Assembly (NCBI RefSeq): GCF_047511655.1
Contig: NC_133389.1
Span: 39,167,295-39,231,294, forward strand
Reading direction: 5' to 3'
Source: Castor canadensis
Taxonomy: Eukaryota; Chordata; Mammalia; Rodentia; Castoridae
DNA length: 64,000 nt
Shown in pieces: positions 12,201-20,303 of this stretch. Numbering within the stretch: the stretch's first letter is position 1; each line of letters starts with the position of its first letter. A program made the translations under genes and the position numbers. A model generated the notes under the pieces. It worked only from the letters and a program-made list of their open reading frames with translations. It ran no database searches and was not told the origin of the DNA.

Positions 12201-15200
12201 TTTTGAATGTTCAAGTTTAAAATTTATTATTTCATATTTATAATCCATTCTTTTTTTTTGAAATGAAGTCTTGCTATCATTATGTTGTCCAAGCTAGTCT
12301 TGAACCCCTGCACTCTTGTTGTCTTCCTGCTTCAGCCTTCTGAGTGTTAAGATTTTAGGCATTCACCACCATGCCCAGTTTAAAATGGATTCTAAATATG
12401 AGATTCAATTTTTTCAATTCCTTAAAACCTATTGATGTTTCTCATCAACAATACTCTGTTTAGTTCTGCAGATGTGAGAGTGTTACCATGTTCTAAAATC
12501 ATTTGTTGACTTTGATTGTTAGAATGTTTCGAGTTTGTCCAAGTAAATTAACAAAATCTGATTTTGCCCCAATGTCCTTTTTATTTATTCCTAGGACCCG
12601 AAGGCTATTTACGAGCTGACTCACAAGAGCCCTCACACTTTGATTCTCAGCAGCCAGCAATCTTGGAAGAAGAAGAGGTCATGATAGCTCATGCTCATCC
12701 GCAAGAAGTCTACAATGAATACGTACCCAGAGGGTGCAAGAATAAATGCCACTCCCATTTTCATGATACATTGGGCCAGTCAGATGACCTCATTCACCAC
12801 CATCATGACTACCATCATATTCTGCACCACCACCACCACCAAAATCACCACCCCCACAGTCACAGTCAGCGTTACTCTCGGGAGGAGCTGAAAGATGCTG
12901 GCATTGCCACATTGGCCTGGATGGTGATAATGGGTGATGGCCTGCACAACTTCAGTGATGGCCTAGCAATTGGTATCCATCTGCTTGTTCCTTGTTGGTT
13001 GGCTTGGGAATGTCACATTAAACACCTAAACAAATTAACAAAATAGGTTAGTTTAGATAAGGATATTAGTGACTTCCATCATTATCAAGTGGTTGTTTCT
13101 TTAGCTACTTTGACAGTGAAGTAGTCAATAAATGCTAGATATGATTAAGTGCTAGGAACTGTGCCTAGCCTGCTACCTAAATTGTAGTTATCAAAAGTTG
13201 TTCTTCATTGGGAAGGTCTTAAGATCATGGTTTAACTTGTAAGGAACATGGGTGAGGTTTTTTTCCCTATACACTGAAGTTCCCTTATTCGTAATACAAA
13301 CTATGCTTATTAAGGTAAAATCTTACCATCATCTTTTCTGTTATACTAAAGGAGTCTTCATATATATATAATAAGTTAGTTACTGATCTCTATCCAAAGA
13401 AGAATTACGGAATTTTTGTATTGACTTGTTCTACCACAATTGACAGATAATAAAATATAAACTTTAGTGATTCAGTTCTGAAAGGAACCATGGAAGTAAT
13501 TACAAACTGGGCAGCTGAGGCCTGGAAAGGTAACACACTTGCTCAAAGAGGCAGTGCCATTTTTCAGCCAGGCCTTGGAGCTCTGGGAGTCTATTCTCTG
13601 CCTCCCACACTGTATTATTCACAGCATGAGCAGACAAAGGAGGAATGTGTAAACGTGTAGTCATGGTTGATAATTTATCAGTTTATAATATGGTAGCTTT
13701 TTGAAACAGAAGGAGATATTTGTCTTACAGTCTCCTTATAAAATAAAGAAAGAATGAATGAAACACAGTAAATTCTTCTGAGGACAGTGAAACATTTATG
13801 CTCTTGACTGCAGAGGTATTTTGGGTTTTATTTTGCTTTTTTTTGTTTTCCCCAAACCTTTTAAATCAGTTTACTTTATATTCTTAAATAAGTGCTTTAT
13901 ATGGTAGTGGTTACTTTTCTGATTTGTAGATGATCATCTCGTTACTCTAAGGCATAGTTGAAACTTTCCTTCTCTGTTGTACCTGCTTGTGCTTCTTTGG
14001 GAAATTTAGACTAAAGGGAATATAATCTTAGGTTTCTTATTAAGATAAAAGTTGAGGGCTGGAGGCATGGTTCAAGTGATAAGCATCTGCTAGCAAGCTT
14101 GAGGTCTTGAGTTCAAAACCCAGTGCCACCAAAAGAGAGAGAAAGAGAGGGAGAAGGGCTAGGTTGGGAAGGTTGTATTTATTCACAGCCAAAATACTGT
14201 GTGTTTCTTTTATCTTATCTTGTGTGCCAAGATTTTAAAAACACAGAAAATAATGTAACCAAACCTCTCTTAATTGGTTTTTACACAGGTGCTGCTTTTA
14301 CTGAAGGCTTGTCAAGTGGGTTAAGTACTTCTGTTGCTGTGTTCTGTCATGAGCTGCCTCATGAATTAGGTAAGAGCACCATATAAATTATTTTGCCATA
14401 TAAATGAATGCCCTGAGTCACTGGCTTTTGCTAATGAGCAAGCTCCTTCACAACTTCCAGGCCTTCAGATAATTTGCTAACCCAGCTGACTTTCTTTTCT
14501 TATTGGGCTCAGGTTTGTTTACATCCAGAATTCTGATCCCACCAGTATATAGTTGCCTACATGGGATGCCAAATAAGTACCTGAGCCCCCTCTCTTTTTC
14601 CCCTACCAAGTATCTTTCTGTGCAGCATGCTGGTATCATCAGTGATTGTCTTCATGCACACTTTATACATGAATAAGAGGGTAGCATTTAAAGGAATCAT
14701 CTTCCATTAACAGTGGGAAGTTGGGAAAGAGGATGGAAGCTGAAGAAAAGGGAAATCAGTGGGTTGTCCCTAGTTGTTTTGGATCCCAATTCATGTATTG
14801 GTTTTTCTTCTATGGACACATTTCTTCATATACACCCTGACACCATTTTCAGCTTGTTCTGTGCCATGTGTTCAGCCATTTAGAAAGCCTCCTGTCTAGG
14901 ATACCTGGCCAACGCTTGTATAAGCTTCAATATTTCATTTATGTTCCCCATTATAGATCCCATGGAGCCTCTCTGAGCCACTTCCATCCTCATTTATCTC
15001 TCCTCATGTAACTGGAAGATACTGTACTCGGTAGCTCTTAATTATTTTATGTTCTCTCCCTCCATCCCCCTTTGTGAACAGTTAGGAGGCATTGAAAACA
15101 GTGTAAGAGCACAGTTATAGGCTAGTTGTTTGTTTTCAGTCAGTGACAAAGCATAGGCCTTAAGAAAATTTGGATAAAAATTTTTTTTTAGCATATACAA

Positions 15201-16767
15201 TTGTTAAGGTGATTTATACTGATGAATTCCACTCTAGTCTTGATTATTTCTTTTTCTTTTCTGCCCCTCCGCCCCCAAAAAAAAGAATCAGAGAATTTTC
15301 TTGAATCTGAGGTCTCTGGAGTATGTGTCTTAAAAACATTTTTCAATTATCTTATCTCTTATGTTAAAGGTGACTTTGCTGTTTTACTGAAGGCTGGCAT
15401 GACTGTTAAGCAGGCTGTGCTTTATAATGCTTTATCAGCCATGTTGGCATACCTTGGAATGGCAACAGGAATTTTCATTGGACATTATGCTGAAAATGTT
15501 TCTATGTGGATATTTGCACTTACTGCTGGCTTATTCATGTATGTCGCTCTGGTTGATATGGTAAGTCAGACAACATTGACTAAAATAGAGGAAATACAGT
15601 AACAATTCATTTCAAAGAAGATTTTAGAGGGCTGAGGGTGTGGCTCAAGTGACAGAGCACCTGACTAGCAAGTGTGAGATCCCGAATTCAAATCCTTTTA
15701 AATTAAATGCAGCAGTGATGAGAAGTGATGCTAAACTCACAGAGATGGAATATAAGAACACAAATCCCTAGCCAAGCGCCAGTGGTTCACGCCTGTAAAC
15801 CTAGCTACTCAGGAGGCAGAGATCAGGAGGATCGCAGTTCAAAGCCAGTGCTGGGCAAATAGTTCATGAGACCCAGTCTCAAAAAGGCTTATCACAAAAA
15901 AGTGGTGGTGGAGTGGCTTAAGGTGAGAGCCCTGAGTTCAAACCCCAGTACTGCAAAACAACAACAACAACAAAAATCCCTTCAATTTTATTTTTGGGGG
16001 TAGTCGATCACATGCATACCTTTATACTATCTGATACATATCAGGATACACAAATGCATACCATCTCTTGATGTGTCTATTTAGAGGAGAATCCTGATGA
16101 TCAGGCACCAAATTAGCCATAGAATTTGTTGAAAACCTCACACAAGCCACATATTCTTAGCATGCTGTGTGTACCTCAGAATGTTAAAAAGTGTCTTATT
16201 AATTAACAAAAGGGTTATATCCATTTGTCACCAAATACCGCATAACCATCTTGGCCAATCTTACTGCTAAAATTATACTTTATTTAGTGCAAGACCTCCT
16301 GTCTCTGAACCAGGGGTGAGCTGCTTATTATATTTAGTCCACATATGTGGGCAGTAACTGAAGCAGGGAAATCAGTATAGCTATCCACTTTACAGTGGAG
16401 CAAACTGGACTAAGACAGATTTTTACCTGCTCAAAACATCATCAATAATCCTGCTAAGAAATGCTATGTAGCATTACAAGTAGTCATTTTTAAGGAATTG
16501 ACTCATAGTATGTATTGCTATAAATAAAACTGATGAGCAGTCCTGCAAATTCTTCTAAAAGTTATTGTATAGCTCCTAACACTTACTTGTTACCATTTTA
16601 TTTTTTCCTTTAAGGTACCTGAGATGCTGCACAATGATGCTAGTGACCATGGATGTAGTCGTTGGGGATACTTCTTTTTACAGAATGCTGGGATACTTTT
16701 GGGTTTTGGAATTATGTTACTTATTTCCATATTTGAACATAGAATTGTGTTTCGTATAAATTTTTAA
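37..16767 (+). CDS. SLC39A6: SLC39A6 zinc transporter ZIP6 (3' eight coding exons, spliced, partial)
   Basis: ZIP6 (LIV-1) is a plasma-membrane ZIP-family importer that moves zinc into the cytosol. Eight exons join in frame: 37-220, 1486-1655, 2969-3187, 8082-8187, 12595-12972, 14289-14369, 15370-15560 and 16615-16767, giving 1482 bp or 493 codons plus TAA. All acceptors end in AG and all donors begin with GT. The product contains the LIV-1 cysteine motif (CPAIINQ), transmembrane segments, a long His-rich cytosolic loop, the [10 protein letters not shown] helix and the zinc-site motif HELPHELGD. It ends ...FRINF, as in the human protein. The human protein is about 755 residues from memory, so the signal peptide and most of the extracellular N-terminus lie upstream of the window. 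No disabling change is seen in these exons. The identification is strong. Confidence 0.97.
449..548 (+). repeat. B1-like SINE
   Basis: It reads as a 7SL-derived monomer (gtggtggcacacacctgtaat, then a gatgagttcaagg block and an A-rich end). It is diverged and internally shortened. Confidence 0.6.
749..866 (+). repeat. B1-like SINE
   Basis: Recognisable B1-like blocks (cctttaatcccagcactc, gaggcagagacaggaggat, ccctgtgtcaaaaa) end in an A-rich tail. Confidence 0.8.
945..1170 (-). repeat. B1-tRNA dimeric SINE
   Basis: Read on the minus strand, a B1-like monomer (about 1170-1050) is followed by a tRNA-like unit and an A tail (T run at 945-958). The box B-like gggttcaatcc and the tRNA-like 5' end at about 1035 are visible. 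Confidence 0.75.
1486..1655 (+). CDS. SLC39A6: SLC39A6 coding exon, first transmembrane segment
   Basis: Acceptor AACAG at 1481-1485, donor GTAAGT at 1656. It encodes a hydrophobic helix beginning [13 protein letters not shown], then a second hydrophobic stretch ([19 protein letters not shown]) ending in HLLPH. These correspond to the first two membrane helices of ZIP6. Entry phase 1, exit phase 0. Confidence 0.96.
1712..1752. repeat. CA-rich microsatellite
   Basis: Interrupted (CA)n with TA variants, followed by a short GA run. Confidence 0.9.
1846..1935 (+). repeat. ID-like SINE
   Basis: It has the blocks gggatatagctcagtggtag, gggttcgatccctagcac and an A-rich tail. The tRNA-derived box A and box B are well preserved, so this copy is fairly young. 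Confidence 0.9.
2969..3187 (+). CDS. SLC39A6: SLC39A6 coding exon, His loop start and third membrane helix
   Basis: Acceptor TTTTAG ending at 2968, donor GTAAGA at 3188; 219 bp, exactly 73 codons. It opens with a short histidine cluster ([14 protein letters not shown]), then [11 protein letters not shown], and a hydrophobic helix ([17 protein letters not shown]). It ends in a lysine-rich stretch (FKDKKKK) that begins the cytosolic loop. Confidence 0.96.
3279..3304. repeat. TG microsatellite
   Basis: Uninterrupted (TG)13 or so, forming the tail of the adjacent minus-strand SINE. Confidence 0.9.
3305..3452 (-). repeat. SINE dimer (tRNA-like plus B1-like)
   Basis: The plus strand shows gctggggattaaacacgg and then gccttgaactcaccatcctc and tacctctacctccc. 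These are reverse complements of a tRNA-like 3' part and a B1-like monomer. Confidence 0.65.
4498..4585 (-). repeat. B1-like SINE fragment
   Basis: Reverse-complement B1 blocks ggctttgaattgcgatcctc and tctgcctcccgagtaact are visible. Confidence 0.7.
4742..4911 (+). repeat. B1-tRNA dimeric SINE
   Basis: Starts ggccaggcattgatggta, has aggctgaggcagaaag, then a short tRNA-like end (ccctgagtttaaatccc) and an A/TAA-rich tail. The tRNA-like 5' half is deleted. Confidence 0.75.
5066..5165 (+). repeat. ID-like SINE
   Basis: Diverged copy: gctagagatgtagtcc, agagcacttgcctagc, aagttcagttcccaac, A-rich tail. Confidence 0.75.
5289..5516 (-). repeat. B1-tRNA dimeric SINE
   Basis: Long T tract, then reverse-complement tRNA-like unit (tttgaactcagggtttcac, ccacttgagccatgcctcc), then B1-like unit (tagctaggattataggcatg). 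Complete architecture. Confidence 0.88.
5638..5728 (+). repeat. tRNA-like SINE
   Basis: gggctggtggttcaagtggt, agagcacctcc and an (AAAC)n tail. Confidence 0.8.
6000..6725 (+). repeat. Old L2 LINE 3' fragment
   Basis: It matches remembered L2 text order: ggttatctctcacctcag, cctaactggcctgctc, agtgatttcccattac, tatgtggcctccttag, ending ggttcttaatacttgtggaatgaa. Heavily diverged, no coding capacity. Confidence 0.6.
6860..6945 (+). repeat. ID-like SINE
   Basis: gaggatgtagctcagtggta, cacttgcctagcatgt, tttgattctcagcacc. Confidence 0.85.
7064..7135 (+). repeat. Diverged tRNA-like/ID-like SINE
   Basis: ggctggaggtgatgg, gaggtgctaggttcagtccc, taccaccaaaaaaaa. The middle is degraded. Confidence 0.5.
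8082..8187 (+). CDS. SLC39A6: SLC39A6 coding exon, charged cytosolic loop
   Basis: Acceptor TTTTAG ending at 8081, donor GTGAGT at 8188. Encodes [16 protein letters not shown] and on to KVDADD, an acidic/basic segment of the large cytosolic loop. Exit phase 1; the split Arg codon completes in the next exon. Confidence 0.95.
8341..8826 (-). mobile_element. 5'-truncated L1 3' end
   Basis: Reading the minus strand gives an L1 3'UTR: ggggattgaactttgatcac near the 5' end, then gaccaaatgctattttaggt-like text, a G-rich polypurine tract (C-rich at 8383-8460 on plus) and an A tail. It is flanked by TTAGTACCTCACACTTTT (8323-8340) and TTAGTGCCTCACACTTTT (8827-8844), an 18-bp target duplication with one mismatch. 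The small open frames here are C-rich artefacts. Confidence 0.92.
10199..10281 (+). repeat. tRNA-like SINE
   Basis: gtgtagttcaagtggtagag, ggccttaggttcaatacccac. Diverged. Confidence 0.75.
10381..10468 (-). repeat. tRNA-like SINE
   Basis: T run, ggtggtactggggtttgaac, ctatcacttgagacactcc, accagcc. Confidence 0.88.
10870..11306 (+). repeat. Old L2 LINE 3' fragment
   Basis: L2-like text: ggaatgcccttttcccagat, tccttcaggtcccaattcag, caaggccttccctaacc, cataagaacttaaatttctt, gagcctgccagaatgcctac. A B1-like piece follows directly. Confidence 0.7.
11307..11353 (+). repeat. B1-like SINE fragment
   Basis: agccaggtgtggttgcatat followed by cctgtgattccagcatc. Only the 5' third is present. Confidence 0.65.
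11558..11765 (+). repeat. B1-tRNA dimeric SINE
   Basis: B1-like part (ggtagtacatatctctgatc, gactctatctgaaaa) then tRNA-like part (atggctcaagtcataaagtg) and an (AAAT)n tail. Quite diverged. Confidence 0.75.
11993..12074 (+). repeat. tRNA-like SINE
   Basis: ctcaggtggtagagcttcc, ccctgagttcaaaccac, A tail. Confidence 0.85.
12250..12380 (-). repeat. B1-like SINE
   Basis: T run then tcttgctatcattatgttgt, agtcttgaacccctgcactc, ttcaccaccatgcccag. Confidence 0.8.
12595..12972 (+). CDS. SLC39A6: SLC39A6 coding exon, His-rich loop and [10 protein letters not shown] helix
   Basis: Acceptor TTCCTAG ending at 12594, donor GTATCC at 12973; 378 bp. It encodes the rest of the large cytosolic loop: an acidic patch (EEEEV), a Cys/His stretch ([10 protein letters not shown]), and a dense histidine tract ([15 protein letters not shown] then HPHSHSQ) thought to bind zinc. 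After it come [22 protein letters not shown], a transmembrane helix with zinc-site residues. Exit phase 1. The donor is a weak match beyond GT, but the next exon restores the family sequence (GAAFTEG). Confidence 0.97.
13500..13615 (+). repeat. Possible MIR fragment
   Basis: gctgaggcctggaaaggtaa, cacttgctcaaagaggcagt and gccaggccttggagctctgg follow the order of the MIR core region. Strongly diverged. Confidence 0.45.
14055..14137 (+). repeat. tRNA-like SINE
   Basis: gggctggaggcatggttcaa, cttgagttcaaaacccagtg, tail of A and GA. Confidence 0.85.
14289..14369 (+). CDS. SLC39A6: SLC39A6 coding exon, zinc-site motif (first part)
   Basis: Acceptor CACAG ending at 14288, donor GTAAGA at 14370; 81 bp, phase 1 both ends. 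It encodes [20 protein letters not shown] and then ELPHELG. The metalloprotease-like motif HEXPHEXGD of the LIV-1 subfamily is split by the following intron, with the final Asp in the next exon. Confidence 0.97.
14370..15369 (+). other. SLC39A6 intron
   Basis: GT at 14370, AG at 15368-15369. No repeat or other element was recognised in this 1.0-kb intron. The open frame at 15222-15602 runs from intron into exon and is not a separate gene. Confidence 0.8.
15370..15560 (+). CDS. SLC39A6: SLC39A6 coding exon, membrane helices after the zinc motif
   Basis: Acceptor TTAAAG ending at 15369, donor GTAAGT at 15561; 191 bp. It starts by completing the Gly codon and giving Asp of HELPHELGD, then [20 protein letters not shown] and two hydrophobic helices ([36 protein letters not shown]). 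Confidence 0.97.
15629..15699 (+). repeat. tRNA-like SINE
   Basis: gggctgagggtgtggctcaa, gagcacctgactagcaag, gaattcaaatccttt. The A tail is missing. Confidence 0.85.
15768..15965 (+). repeat. B1-tRNA dimeric SINE
   Basis: B1-like part (cgcctgtaaacctagctact, gaggcagagatcaggagg), a joining A-rich segment (cttatcacaaaaaagtgg), and a shortened tRNA-like part (gccctgagttcaaacccc) with a CAA-rich tail. A well-preserved example of the local dimer family. Confidence 0.92.
16615..16767 (+). CDS. SLC39A6: SLC39A6 terminal coding exon
   Basis: Acceptor TTTAAG ending at 16614; stop TAA at 16765-16767. Encodes [20 protein letters not shown], a last hydrophobic helix ([15 protein letters not shown]) and the C-terminus FRINF, as in human ZIP6. 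Confidence 0.97.
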   Translation, partial: VPEMLHNDASDHGCSRWGYFFLQNAGILLGFGIMLLISIFEHRIVFRINF

Positions 16768-17492
16768 TTAGGGTATAAATGCCAGAGTAGCTTAAAAACG
16801 TTGCTGTCTATAGTTTGAATAGGTCATGAGGAGATGAGCTTGTATGCTGTGATATGCAGCACTTAAAGTAGCGGATTTTGTGATTTTTGTATTGAATATT
16901 GCCATTTGTTATGCTTGTAAGGTCAGTTATGTTGGTAACATAATGGTACGTTTTAATATTTAAGTTATTCTATTTTGGTAATATAAGATAGGTATGCAGT
17001 TCACCAATGTTACCAATTTATTGTATAAACGAGATTTGGCATGACATGTTCTGTATATTTCAGGGAAAATGTCTGTAATACTTTTTGTGGAACTAATTTA
17101 ACACAATTCCCATATTGGATTTTAGGCTAATGGTGTTAGGCACAAGAATGGGCACAAAACTCAAGATACTGATAAAACTTATACTAAACTTAAGCTAAGA
17201 AATAAGGAGGAAAAGAAAAGAATTTGAGAATTGAAGAACTGTAGATTTCTTATAAAAATCACAAAGTAGGTTATAATGTAGAGGGGAAAACTTAGATATA
17301 GATTTTAAAAAACAGCATAATTAGTATGGAATGCATTCATAACCATCTTTGTCAGAGATTAATGTTCTTGTAAAAACATAGTGAGCACTTTTCATACACT
17401 AGTTTAGTTTACATTTGTTTGTATAATAGAGAAGTTAGATATATTTGGTGAATTCAAGCAATATGTCACTTGACCAAGAAATTGAGATTTTA

Positions 17493-17575
17493 GGGCTGAT
17501 GGAGTGGCTCAAGTGGTAGAGCACCTTCCAAGCAATTGTGAAGCCCTGAGTTCAAACCCTTGTACCACCCAAAAA
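17493..17575 (+). repeat. tRNA-like SINE inside the SLC39A6 3'UTR
   Basis: gggctgatggagtggctcaa, gccctgagttcaaacccttg and an A-rich tail. It is in the sense orientation relative to SLC39A6, so it would be part of the mRNA. Confidence 0.9.
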
Positions 17576-17904
17576 AAGGAAATTGGAATTTTAAATATCT
17601 GTGTGGAAAAATGCCAGATGACTATAATAAGTTTATATGTCACCAAATACTTGGTTATCACCAAGGTATGTATCACTAAAAGCTATATGATTGTATGTCC
17701 TGGTTATCTGGCTACCAACTATCAAAGTAATGTAAGGACATTGAATCCTATTCTAAGTACAATTTGACTTCTTGGATTCAGAAAATGCTTTGGTATCTTT
17801 CAGTGATTCAGTGTTGTCATTGTGAGCAGTTGTCTTTTTATATATGGTACTGTAGACATACTAGGGGCTCTCTGTAGCATTGTCTAGATGTTTCTTTCTT
17901 ACAA

Positions 17905-17910
17905 AATAAA
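17905..17910 (+). terminator. Poly(A) signal AATAAA of SLC39A6
   Basis: Canonical hexamer in acaaaataaaatc, followed 30-45 bases later by a T-rich stretch suited to a downstream element. It is the first canonical hexamer I noticed after the stop codon. Confidence 0.75.
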
Positions 17911-17967
17911 ATCTTGTCAAGCCAGTATCAGACATCACATTTTCTTTGTCTTTTTTACCATTTTTCC

Positions 17968-18185
17968 TTTTTTTTTTTGGAACTGGGGTTTGAACTCAGG
18001 GATTTGTACTTAGAAAGCAGGTGCTGTGCCACTTGAGCCACATCTCCACTCCAGTCCATTTTTCTCTGGTTATTTTGAAAGTGGGATCTTGCAAACTGTT
18101 TTCTCAGACTGGCCTTGAACCTCCATCCTCCTGATCTCAGCCTCCCAAGCAGCTAGGATTACAGGTGTGGGCCACTGGCTCACAG
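17968..18185 (-). repeat. B1-tRNA dimeric SINE
   Basis: T run, actggggtttgaactcaggg, ccacttgagccacatctcc, then ggccttgaacctccatcctc and agctaggattacaggtgtgg. Confidence 0.92.
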
Positions 18186-18194
18186 CTTATCTTA

Positions 18195-18380
18195 ACCATT
18201 TTTAAGGGTATAGTAGTTTTGAATCTGTTCACATTGTTGTGCAACAGATCTTCAACTTGTAAAACAAACTCTATACCCATTAAAAAATAACTCCCCATTG
18301 TCTCCCCAGGCTCCTGGTAACTACCATTCTACCTTCTGGTTCTGTAAAGTTGAGATCCCAGTTTTTTTTTATTATAATAC
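18195..18380 (-). repeat. Old L1 3' end fragment
   Basis: The plus strand reads cattgttgtgcaacagatct, ctctatacccattaaaaaat, ctcctggtaactaccattct, the antisense text of old mammalian L1M 3' ends. Confidence 0.65.
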
Positions 18381-19019
18381 AGATTATAGTATACTAGGCA
18401 ACTCATTTATATGTTATTTTATTAAGTGAGCTTATTCAGTTTCTAAGTGCTTGATCACAAAAGGCATTTGCAAGAATATTGGTCCACAGTTTGTCCCCAA
18501 CTATCTCTAACTTTATTTGTTTTTAACAACCAGCATCTAAAGATGGAGAAGTATTAAAAGTATTATTAGTCTACATTATAAAGAGAATCAGAAGTAAGTG
18601 GATAATAACCTACAAAAGTGCATCAACCAACTGTAGTGCCTCTATTAAATCAAAGCAAGGTAAGGAAGTTCTTGGAATAGCTGGAAATGTTCCTCTGGGA
18701 GTTTGTTAACACAGAAACTTGTACCTTCTCCATTCAGAGATTCAGAAGGAAGGGGTGGGCTGGACACGAGATGAACAGGAGCCAGAGTTCCCACTCCAGT
18801 TAGTGGGAATGTGGAAGAGTTAGTTCCCTTGGTGGCTCTGTGTACAAGAATGGAGATGAGGAAAAAAAACAGGAGCTATAGAATGTTACCTAAAGCTGAT
18901 GTTTGTGGGGCAGGAAGTCAGATTGTTAGAAAAAGAAAAGGCATAAATAAAAATATCTTAAGTGAAAGAGGAAGCAAGTAGAGTAGATTCAAGGAACCAT
19001 AAAAGCAGTGTATAGATAT

Positions 19020-19340
19020 GGCTTAATTTTCATTAGTCCAACCATAAGTTCATCAACCTTAGAGATTTTCTCAAAGAATAAACTTTTGATTTAATTTTCT
19101 CTGTTTTTAATCTGTTTTCAGTTGAATTGATTTCTGCAGTTTTACTCTACTTGTTTTGGATTCATCCATATTTGATTCATATTTTTCATTTTTTAATTTA
19201 CATGGAAGCTTAGAGTACTGATTTGAAATGTTTCTTCCTTTCTAATATAAACATCTAATACTATAAATTCCCCTTTGAACACTGCTTTAACTGCATCCCA
19301 CAAATTTTGATATGTTGCATTTTCAGTTTTATCCAGTTCA
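19020..19340 (-). mobile_element. Ancient L1 ORF2 fragment, inverted segment
   Basis: Antisense L1 ORF2 text is recognisable (ttgaattgatttctgcagtt; gcatcccacaaattttgata; ccagttcaaaata). It abuts a sense-strand ORF2 segment at about 19345, giving a head-to-head arrangement. Confidence 0.65.
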
Positions 19341-19676
19341 AAATAAAAGGATAGGGAAACTAAACGTACATAAATGTGGCAACATAGATAAAGTGGACTA
19401 ATTCCTCAAGAACCTTGTTACCAAAACTCACTCAAGAGGCATAAGCAATATAAATAGTGATGTAAATATTAAACTGAATTTATAGTTAAAACTACTGAAA
19501 AATAAATTCCAGGCTGAGATGCTTTCATTGATGAATTCTTCCAAATACGTCAAGAATAAAAATACCAATAGTATATGATCTCCTCTAGAAAACAAGAGAT
19601 AAGATAGTTTCCAACTCATTTGGTGTCAGCATTACCCTGATATCAAAATCTGACAAGGACAGTTTAAGAAAACTGT

Positions 19677-19760
19677 AGGGGCTAGAGCATGGTTCAAGTG
19701 GTAGAACACCTACCAAGCAAACACAAGGTCCCAAGTTCAAATCCCAGTACTGCCAAAAGA
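19677..19760 (+). repeat. tRNA-like SINE inside old L1
   Basis: ggggctagagcatggttcaa, gtcccaagttcaaatccc, short tail. Confidence 0.88.
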
Positions 19761-19842
19761 AACTGCAGAACACAAAAAAAAAATCTCATGATCGTATCAG
19801 CGTAGAGAAAACATTTGATAAAAGTTAACCATTTATAGTTTA

Positions 19843-19930
19843 TAGCCAGATTTTGTAATCCCAACTCAGGAGGCTAACGCAGGAGGATCAAGAGTTCAAG
19901 GCTACACAGCAAGACCCTGTCTCAAAAAGG
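19843..19930 (+). repeat. B1-like SINE inside old L1
   Basis: agccagattttgtaatccca, ggctaacgcaggaggatc, aagaccctgtctcaaaaa. Confidence 0.82.
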
Positions 19931-20187
19931 TTACCATTTATGATTGAGGAAAAAAATCTCAGCTATAGCTAATGTACTTATGATAAAAAAGAGACACTTT
20001 CCCTCTAAAATCAGATATAAGACAAGGATGTCTTTTTTCACCACTTAAAACATTTTCAGTTTCATACCGGAAAACCCAGCAGTCAAAATAAGGCAAGAGA
20101 AAGTAATAAAATGCATGCAGGTTGGAAAGGAATAAAAATGTTGCTATTCACAAATGACCATGATTAGCTACATAGAAAATCCCAAAG

Positions 20188-20263
20188 AGGACTGGAGGTG
20201 TGGCTCCAAGGGTAGAGTGCCTGCTTAGCAAGCTTGAAGCCTTGAGTTCAAACCCCAGAACCA

Positions 20264-20300
<37 letters not shown>
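20188..20300 (+). repeat. tRNA-like SINE with CA-repeat tail
   Basis: aggactggaggtgtggctcc, ttgagttcaaaccccagaac, then ccac followed by (CA)n to 20300. The tail has become a microsatellite of about 18 units. Confidence 0.9.

Positions 20301-20303
<3 letters not shown>

Larger units (their letters stand above)
8188..12594 (+). other. SLC39A6 intron (4.4 kb)
   Basis: GT at 8188, AG at 12593-12594. It contains an L1 3' end with target duplications, an L2 fragment and several SINEs (listed separately). The 8845-10195 stretch is free of repeats I can name; its short open frames look random. Confidence 0.85.
12973..14288 (+). other. SLC39A6 intron
   Basis: GT at 12973, AG at 14287-14288. It contains a MIR-like fragment (about 13500-13615) and a tRNA-like SINE (14055-14137). 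The rest is unassigned, AT-rich sequence. Confidence 0.85.
15561..16614 (+). other. SLC39A6 last intron
   Basis: GT at 15561, AG at 16613-16614. It contains a tRNA-like SINE (15629-15699) and a B1-tRNA dimer (15768-15965). Nothing else was recognised. Confidence 0.85.
16768..17930 (+). other. SLC39A6: SLC39A6 3' untranslated region
   Basis: AT-rich stretch from the stop codon to the first good AATAAA (17905-17910), with T/GT-rich text from about 17940. The cleavage site is inferred, not seen. A tRNA-like SINE lies inside it at 17493-17575. Confidence 0.75.

Noticed and set aside
12564..13046. SLC39A6 exon frame extending to 13046
   Set aside because: The open frame passes both splice sites. 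Family sequence stops at 12972 and resumes at 14289.
20264..20300. CRISPR-like arrays at CA repeats and SINE clusters
   Set aside because: No regular direct repeats with unique spacers and no cas genes; this is vertebrate DNA.
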